Below, piece after piece: positions 59,196 to 64,000 of a stretch of 64,000 bases of DNA. Below the pieces are notes generated by a model. That model was given only the letters and a program-made list of their open reading frames with translations. It was not told where the DNA came from and made no database searches. The position numbers were made by a program, and so were the translations under genes. Every line of letters starts with the position of its first letter. The first letter of the stretch is position 1. The stretch covers positions 14,525-78,524 of the forward strand of contig DIHE01000038.1 in assembly GCA_002420005.1 (NCBI GenBank), in the 5' to 3' direction. The DNA comes from Holophagales bacterium UBA5704. GTDB lineage: Bacteria; Acidobacteriota; Thermoanaerobaculia; Multivoradales; UBA5704.

Positions 59196-60547
59196 GCTCC
59201 GATCTCCTCCCGGATCGCGGCGGCCAGGTCGCCGGCCAGCGCCTCGATCGAGGTCTGGTCGGGGCCTTCGATCATGACGCGGGCGAGCGGCTCGGTCCCG
59301 CTGTAGCGCAGGACGAGACGGCCGTCCGCGCCGATCTTCTCCTCGACCGCGCGGATCGCCGCCGCCACCCGCGGCAGGGAGAGCAGATCCGGTTTGCGGG
59401 CCACCCGCACGTTCTGGAGGGTCTGCGGATAGCGGCGGAAACCGGCGAGCCGTCCGGACAGGGGCAGCGTGCCCTGCGCAACGATCGCCGCGATCTGCAC
59501 CGCCGTGAGCAGGCCGTCCCCGGTGCTCCCGTGCTCCAGATGGACCACGTGCCCTGACTGTTCGCCGCCCAGGGCGATTCCTTCGCGCCGAAGAGTCTCC
59601 ACCACGTAGCGGTCCCCGACGTCGCAGCGGGCGATGCCGATGCCTTCCCGGGCCAGGGCGCGCTCCAGGCCGAGATTGCTCATGGTGGTCGCCACGATCC
59701 GCGGCGGCTGCAGCCGCCCGCTGTGGTGGAGCGCCGTCGCCCAGAGATAGAGGATGGCGTCGCCATCGCGCACCTCGCCGCGCTCGTCGGCGAGGATGCA
59801 GCGATCCGCATCGCCGTCGAACGCGGCCCCCAGGTGCGCCCTCTCGGCCACCACCCTTGCTGCCATCTCCCCGGGGGCGGTCGAGCCACAGCCCTCGTTG
59901 ACGTTTCTGCCGTCCGGGTCCCGGTGGAGCGCGACGGCGGTCGCGCCGAGGCGCTCGAACAGCGCGGCGGCGTAGGACGACGCCGCACCGTTGCCGGTGT
60001 CGAGCACGACCCGCAGGCCCTCCAGCCCGGGGACCGATGCGGCGAGGCGGTCGAGATAGCGCGCGCCGAGCGCCGCGTCCACCGGCAGGGGCTCGGCGCG
60101 CTCCGGGATTTCCTTCGTGCCGCTCTCCAGGTGGCGTTCGAGCGCCGCCTCCGCCGCCTCGCTCCATTTGAAGCCGGATGGGTCGATCAGCTTGATACCG
60201 TTGTCCGGCCAGGGGTTGTGGCTGGCGGAGATGACCGCGCCGGCGGCGGCGCCGAGCTCGCGGACGAGCCAGGCGACGCCGGGCGTCGGGATCACCCCGG
60301 CGGAGCGGACGCGGGCACCGGCCGCCTCCAGCCCTTCGGCCAGCCAGCGGCCGATCACCGGCGTGCTTTCCCGGGTGTCGCCGCCGAGCACGACGAGGGG
60401 AGGCTCCGCCGCTTCTCCCGCCTGCTCGCGCAGCATGGCCCCGAGGTGCGCGGCGAGGGAGGTCACTGTGGGTCGGTCCAGGGGAGCGGCGCCGAAACGG
60501 GCGCGCAGGCCGTCGGTTCCGAAGAGATGGCGGGTGGTCGGGCTCAC
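59192..60547 (-). CDS. glmM: Phosphoglucosamine mutase
   Basis: A 451-residue alpha-D-phosphohexomutase: LFGTDGLRARFG at the N-terminus, phosphoserine loop VISASHNPWPDNGIK, metal loop DGDADRC and the sugar-specificity loop GGEQSGHVVHLEH, with C-terminal RYSGTEPLARVMIEGPD. Interconverts glucosamine 6- and 1-phosphate for peptidoglycan and lipid precursors. Operon order (right to left) folP-cdaA-cdaR-glmM couples c-di-AMP signalling to cell-wall sugar supply, as in Gram-positive bacteria. Confidence 0.96.
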   Translation of the reverse strand: MSPTTRHLFGTDGLRARFGAAPLDRPTVTSLAAHLGAMLREQAGEAAEPPLVVLGGDTRESTPVIGRWLAEGLEAAGARVRSAGVIPTPGVAWLVRELGAAAGAVISASHNPWPDNGIKLIDPSGFKWSEAAEAALERHLESGTKEIPERAEPLPVDAALGARYLDRLAASVPGLEGLRVVLDTGNGAASSYAAALFERLGATAVALHRDPDGRNVNEGCGSTAPGEMAARVVAERAHLGAAFDGDADRCILADERGEVRDGDAILYLWATALHHSGRLQPPRIVATTMSNLGLERALAREGIGIARCDVGDRYVVETLRREGIALGGEQSGHVVHLEHGSTGDGLLTAVQIAAIVAQGTLPLSGRLAGFRRYPQTLQNVRVARKPDLLSLPRVAAAIRAVEEKIGADGRLVLRYSGTEPLARVMIEGPDQTSIEALAGDLAAAIREEIGA

Positions 60548-61230
60548 GGTTTCCTTCCCGGGTCTGTGGGGGGACCATCGTCGGCCCCGGGTTGGCGCAT
60601 CGGGATGCGCACGGTGACCCGGGAGGGTTGCACGATCTGGACGAGGGGATCCGGCGCCACCACCGCCGTCTCGGCCTCGAAGGAGAGGGCATGTCCGTCC
60701 AGGCTGATGGGGATCGTCTCCAGGGATTCGATCCGGGCCACCAGACTTTCGGGGCCGGACACCAGCACCTGGCTGGGGAAGACCTCCGGCTCCTCAACCA
60801 CGGCCCCGGCCGCCGGCTCGCCGATCAGCCGCGCCCGCACCGGCAGGCGCCGGGTCACCTCCCGCTCGAGCTCCACCCGGATCACGTTGGGCTCGATGGA
60901 GACCACCTCCAGACCGAGGGGGAGGAGGACGTTTTCCGGGCCGAGGTTGACGCTGAACCGGCCCGGCGAGCTCTGGAGCAGCTCGACCTGGACGCTCACC
61001 TGAAAGGGATTGAGCTCGCGCACCTGCTTGCTGCCGCCGCGCAGGCGCACCCGCACGCTCTTCTCCGGATCGAGGATGATCAGGCCGAGGGGCCGGTTGT
61101 AGCTGACGCTCGCCTCGACCAGCCGCTCGGACAGCGCCTGCCGATCCGCCAGGGAGATGCTGAACCAGAGGGCGCAGGCGATGCTCAGGGCGAGCAGCCG
61201 CAGCCCCCAGGTGCGCAGTCCCTCGCTCAT
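60544..61230 (-). CDS. cdaR: YbbR-domain regulator of the diadenylate cyclase
   Basis: A 228-residue protein with one TM near the N-terminus (residues 8-26) and about two YbbR repeats (RQALSERLVEASVSYNRPLGLI; PENVLLPLGLEVVSIEPNVIRVELE and so on) outside the membrane. It is encoded between cdaA (ATGA overlap) and glmM (ATGA overlap), the conserved neighbourhood of CdaR, which modulates CdaA activity. The start at 61230 excludes an antisense extension. Confidence 0.88.
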   Translation of the reverse strand: MSEGLRTWGLRLLALSIACALWFSISLADRQALSERLVEASVSYNRPLGLIILDPEKSVRVRLRGGSKQVRELNPFQVSVQVELLQSSPGRFSVNLGPENVLLPLGLEVVSIEPNVIRVELEREVTRRLPVRARLIGEPAAGAVVEEPEVFPSQVLVSGPESLVARIESLETIPISLDGHALSFEAETAVVAPDPLVQIVQPSRVTVRIPMRQPGADDGPPTDPGRKP

Positions 61231-62012
61231 GCCGCCCCCGCCTGCGGGTAGAGGTCGGTGACCAGGTACTTGAACAGGGTGTTGCGCAGGCTTTTGCCAT
61301 CCAGGTCGCGGATCATCTCGCCGTCGAAACAGACCGAGATGATCCCGCTCTCCTCGGAGACGACCACCGCGACGGCATCGGTCTCCTCGGTGATGCCGAG
61401 CGCCGCCCGGTGGCGGGTGCCGAGCTCCTTCGACAGCTCCGGATTGGGCGTGAGCGGCAGGAAGCAGGCGGCGGCGGCGATGCGGTCGTCCTGCACGATC
61501 ACCGCTCCGTCGTGGAGCGGAGTGTCGGGGGTGAAGAGGTTGATCAGCAAGTCGTAGGAGAGCAAGGCGTCGACCGGAATGCCGTTCTCGACGTAGGTGC
61601 GAAGCCCCTGCAGGCGTTCGATGACGATCAGTGCGCCGATCCGCCGCGACGACAGGGTGGTGGCGGCGAGCACGATGTCGGCGAAAGACGCGACCACCTT
61701 CTGTTGCTTGGTAAGCCCCCAAAGGGGGTTGCGGCCGAAGGAGGCGAGCGCCCGGCGGATCTCCTGCTGGAAGAGGACGATGATGGCGAACGGCAGGACC
61801 AGCAGCAGGCTTTCCAGGATCTTCTGGAGCGTCGGCAGCTCGATGATCCGCGCCAGGTAGTAGAGCAGGCCGACGAAGACGATGCCGAGGAGCATCTGCA
61901 CCGCCCGCGTGCCGCGGATCAGCAGGAGCAGGTTGTAGACCAGGACGGCGACGACCAGGATGTCGACCGCATCGCGCCAGGTGAGCAGATCGAGCAGGCG
62001 GGAGGCGCTCAT
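61227..62012 (-). CDS. cdaA: Membrane-bound diadenylate cyclase
   Basis: A 261-residue CdaA: three TM helices in residues ~15-90 (VDILVVAVLVYNLLLLIRGTR), then the DAC domain with IGALIVIERLQGLRTYVENG, catalytic DGA (LHDGAVIVQDDRIAAAACFLPL) and RHR (GTRHRAALGITEETDAVAVVVSEE). Synthesises c-di-AMP from ATP at the membrane. Start overlaps the folP stop (ATGA). Confidence 0.95.
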   Translation of the reverse strand: MSASRLLDLLTWRDAVDILVVAVLVYNLLLLIRGTRAVQMLLGIVFVGLLYYLARIIELPTLQKILESLLLVLPFAIIVLFQQEIRRALASFGRNPLWGLTKQQKVVASFADIVLAATTLSSRRIGALIVIERLQGLRTYVENGIPVDALLSYDLLINLFTPDTPLHDGAVIVQDDRIAAAACFLPLTPNPELSKELGTRHRAALGITEETDAVAVVVSEESGIISVCFDGEMIRDLDGKSLRNTLFKYLVTDLYPQAGAA

Positions 62013-62854
62013 CCGGCGTCCTCCCGCGGTGCCGCCTCGGCGGCGATCGCCCGCCAGACGGTGAGGAACTGGACGGTGGCGGCGACGTCGTGGACGCGGA
62101 CGAGGGCCGCCGAGCGGGCGGCGGCCCAGGCGACTGCGGCGAGGCTCCCCGGCAGGCGGTCCTCCGGAGGTGGCAGCGGCCGGCCGGAGGCTTCGACCGC
62201 CCGGCCGATGAAGCTCTTGCGGCTGGCCCCGACGAGCAGGGGCCGGCCGAGCACCGCGAGCTCATGCAGGCGGCCGAGGAGCGCGAGGTTCTGCTCCGCC
62301 GTCTTGCCGAAGCCGATCCCGGGATCGAGCACGACCTGATCGGCCGGAATCCCGCAGGCGACGGCGCGCTCCACTGCGGCGGCGAGGTCGCAGCGCACGT
62401 CGGCGAGGAGGTCGTCGAAGCGGATGCCGCGCTGCATGGTGGCCAACTCGCCCCGGCTGTGCATGAGGACGAGGGGGCACCCGGCGGCGGCCACGGCGCG
62501 GCCCAGGTCCGGATCGCCGAGCGCGCTCACGTCGTTGAGGAGGTCGGCGCCTGCGTCGAGCGCCCGTCGCGCGACCTCGCCTTTGCGGGTGTCCACGGAG
62601 AGCGGAGCGCCGGTGGCGCGCCGCAAGGCGGTCAGGACCGGCAGGAGCCGCGCGGCTTCCTCGTCCGCCGGGACGGTCGCCGCGCCGCCGCCGTAGACCC
62701 CGCCGCCCGGGCGGGTCGATTCGGCTCCGAGATCGAGCAGGTCGGCTCCTTCGGCGAGAAGGCGCAGGCCGTGATCGACGGCCGCGGCCGGGTCGGTCCA
62801 TCGGCCGCCGTCGCTGAAGGAATCGGGGGTGAGATTGAGAACACCCATGACCAA
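62009..62854 (-). CDS. folP: Dihydropteroate synthase
   Basis: TIM-barrel enzyme of folate synthesis: MGVLNLTPDSFSDGG (pterin loop), GADLLDLGAESTRPGG and DPGIGFGKTAEQN. ATG 62854 gives 281 residues but starts inside the first beta strand. The same frame upstream encodes W-A-L-R-L-P-G-G-R-S-L-T-L-G-E-R-P-L-V, the usual DHPS lead-in, back to the ftsH stop. That stretch has no ATG or GTG; TTG at 62860 or a non-standard ATC at 62926 (GGAG nine bases before it) are possible true starts. Confidence 0.92.
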   Translation of the reverse strand: MVMGVLNLTPDSFSDGGRWTDPAAAVDHGLRLLAEGADLLDLGAESTRPGGGVYGGGAATVPADEEAARLLPVLTALRRATGAPLSVDTRKGEVARRALDAGADLLNDVSALGDPDLGRAVAAAGCPLVLMHSRGELATMQRGIRFDDLLADVRCDLAAAVERAVACGIPADQVVLDPGIGFGKTAEQNLALLGRLHELAVLGRPLLVGASRKSFIGRAVEASGRPLPPPEDRLPGSLAAVAWAAARSAALVRVHDVAATVQFLTVWRAIAAEAAPREDAG

Positions 62855-62938
62855 AGGCCGCTCCCCGAGTGTCAGGGAGCGGCCGCCGGGAAGCCGGAGA
62901 GCCCAGGTGGTCGGCGTGTCGAGGATTCTCGCTGTCTC

Positions 62939-64000
62939 CTAGGTCGCGGGGATCGGCATCTGGTGCGGTGCGATCACCGGCTCCGGGGTGCTGTCCGGGG
63001 TGGAGGCGGCGAGCCCTTCCGACGGCGAGGGCCGGTTGGGCGCGGGATCGTGGCCGGTCATCTCGCGGATGATCCGGTAGACCTCCTCGCCGTCGAGGGT
63101 CTCGCGCTCCAGCAGCTCCTCGGACACGCGGTCGAGAACGTTGCGATAGGTGGTCAGCACCTTGGTCGCCTGCTCATAGGCCTGCCGGACGATGCGCGAC
63201 ACCTCGCGGTCGATGTGGAGGGCTGTGTCTTCGCTGTAGTCGGAACGCTGCGAGATCTCGCGGCCGACGAAGACCGGCTCGTCCTTGCCGCCGAACGAGA
63301 GCGGCCCCAGCTCCGACATGCCCCACTCGCAGACCATGCGCCGCGCCATGTCGGTGGCGCGCTCGATGTCGTTGCCGGCGCCGGTCGTGATGTCGTCCTG
63401 GGTCAGCTCCTCGGCGACCCGGCCGCCCATCAGGATGGCGATCTGTGTCTCCACGTACTGCTTGCGATAGGTGTATTTGTCCTCGGTCGGGAGCTGCATG
63501 GTCAGGCCGAGCGCCCGGCCGCGCGGGATGATCGTCACCTTGTGCAGCGGGTCCGCTCCCGGCGTGAAGGCGCCCACCAGGGCATGCCCCGCTTCGTGGT
63601 AGGCGGTGACCCGCTTCTCGTCGTCGGTGAGCATCATGGTCTTGCGCTCGACGCCCATCAGGACCTTGTCCTTGGCGTACTCGAAGTCGCCCATGTCCAC
63701 CTTCTTCTTGTTGCGGCGGGCGGCGATCAGGGCGGCCTCGTTGACCAGGTTCGAGAGATCGGCACCGGCGAAGCCCGGGGTGCCGCGGGCGATGACATTC
63801 AGGTTGACGTTCTCGTCCATCGGGATGTTGCGGGTGTGGACCTTGAGGATGCCGATACGGCCGTTGATGTCCGGCCGGTCGACGACCACGCGGCGGTCGA
63901 AACGGCCGGGGCGCAGGAGCGCCGGATCGAGGACGTCCGGGCGGTTCGTGGCGGCGATCAGGATGACTCCTTCGTTCGACTCGAAGCCGTCCATCTCCAC
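62939..64000 (-). CDS. ftsH: ATP-dependent zinc metalloprotease FtsH, N-terminal part beyond the window
   Basis: C-terminal 353 residues of FtsH; the frame remains open to the right edge. Visible are the AAA second region of homology (ATNRPDVLDPALLRPGRFDR), zinc-protease motif HEAGH, the third ligand region (TGAGNDIERATDMARRMV) and a Pro/Ser-rich tail. FtsH degrades membrane and short-lived cytosolic proteins as a membrane-anchored hexamer. Next gene downstream (73 bp or less) is folP, a classic ftsH-folP order. Confidence 0.96.
   Translation of the reverse strand: MEMDGFESNEGVILIAATNRPDVLDPALLRPGRFDRRVVVDRPDINGRIGILKVHTRNIPMDENVNLNVIARGTPGFAGADLSNLVNEAALIAARRNKKKVDMGDFEYAKDKVLMGVERKTMMLTDDEKRVTAYHEAGHALVGAFTPGADPLHKVTIIPRGRALGLTMQLPTEDKYTYRKQYVETQIAILMGGRVAEELTQDDITTGAGNDIERATDMARRMVCEWGMSELGPLSFGGKDEPVFVGREISQRSDYSEDTALHIDREVSRIVRQAYEQATKVLTTYRNVLDRVSEELLERETLDGEEVYRIIREMTGHDPAPNRPSPSEGLAASTPDSTPEPVIAPHQMPIPAT

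Overview
This is one 64-kb stretch of a GC-rich, densely packed bacterial chromosome. The features suggest a Gram-negative-like member of the Acidobacteriota or a close relative. The grounds are the block glmM-cdaR-cdaA-folP-ftsH, a DUF4301 protein, a secreted BNR/VPS10-type protein, a DUF11-type repeat protein, and many TTG/GTG starts with ATGA overlaps. This placement is an inference; no rRNA or tRNA gene lies in the window.

Layout. 1-3.3 kb: oxidative pentose-phosphate operon gnd-zwf-pgl. 3.4-3.7 kb: histone H1-like Lys/Ala protein. 4-14.1 kb: surface-polysaccharide locus (a WbaP-type initiating transferase, four GT4 enzymes, two polytopic membrane proteins, one small accessory protein). 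14.2-16.7 kb: valS. 16.8-21.3 kb: an accessory island with four toxin-antitoxin pairs, a candidate structured RNA containing a 36-codon gene, two kinds of tandem repeat, a truncated glycosyltransferase, a MITE-like element and two displaced copies of the valS 3' end. 21.3-31.8 kb: MBL-fold hydrolase, large BNR protein, oxidoreductase, HIT protein, a coupled pair of ATP-grasp ligases (one fused to a GNAT domain), a GNAT, a TPR protein and a membrane 4Fe-4S protein. 32-35.6 kb: secreted protein with seven DUF11-like repeats. 35.7-39.8 kb: DUF4301, rfbC, rfbB and uppP, followed by a candidate 60-nt small RNA. 39.9-43.4 kb: CHI-like protein, then an ECF sigma / membrane protein / bactofilin-like operon. 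43.3-52.7 kb, all on the minus strand: REC-EAL regulator, then X2-Q2-X1-Q1-P and a GT-C membrane protein. 52.8-64 kb: Cys/Met PLP enzyme with a divergent Lrp regulator, recD2, an NtrC-type regulator, a small protein with pdxJ, then glmM, cdaR, cdaA, folP and partial ftsH.

Most interesting region. At 45-51.2 kb there is a locus with the parts of the Bacillus ComQXP peptide-pheromone system. It has two small peptides of 62 and 61 codons that share an N-terminus (MSIH-x-F) and a G-x-W-x-x-W-[D/E]-G motif. Each is followed by a polyprenyl-synthetase-like protein with both Asp-rich motifs, like ComQ. Downstream and translationally coupled is a 1080-residue hybrid histidine kinase. Its N-terminus (TM, extracytoplasmic PDZ-like segment, about seven more TMs) resembles ComP, but its output half is HisKA/HATPase/REC rather than the ComP type. 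No ComA is present; a REC-EAL c-di-GMP protein lies just upstream. The system is duplicated (two X-Q pairs), each X-Q junction carries a strong stem-loop, and parts of it have lower GC than the flanks. I know comQXPA as a Firmicutes system, so this would be a prenylated-Trp pheromone or RiPP system outside its usual range.
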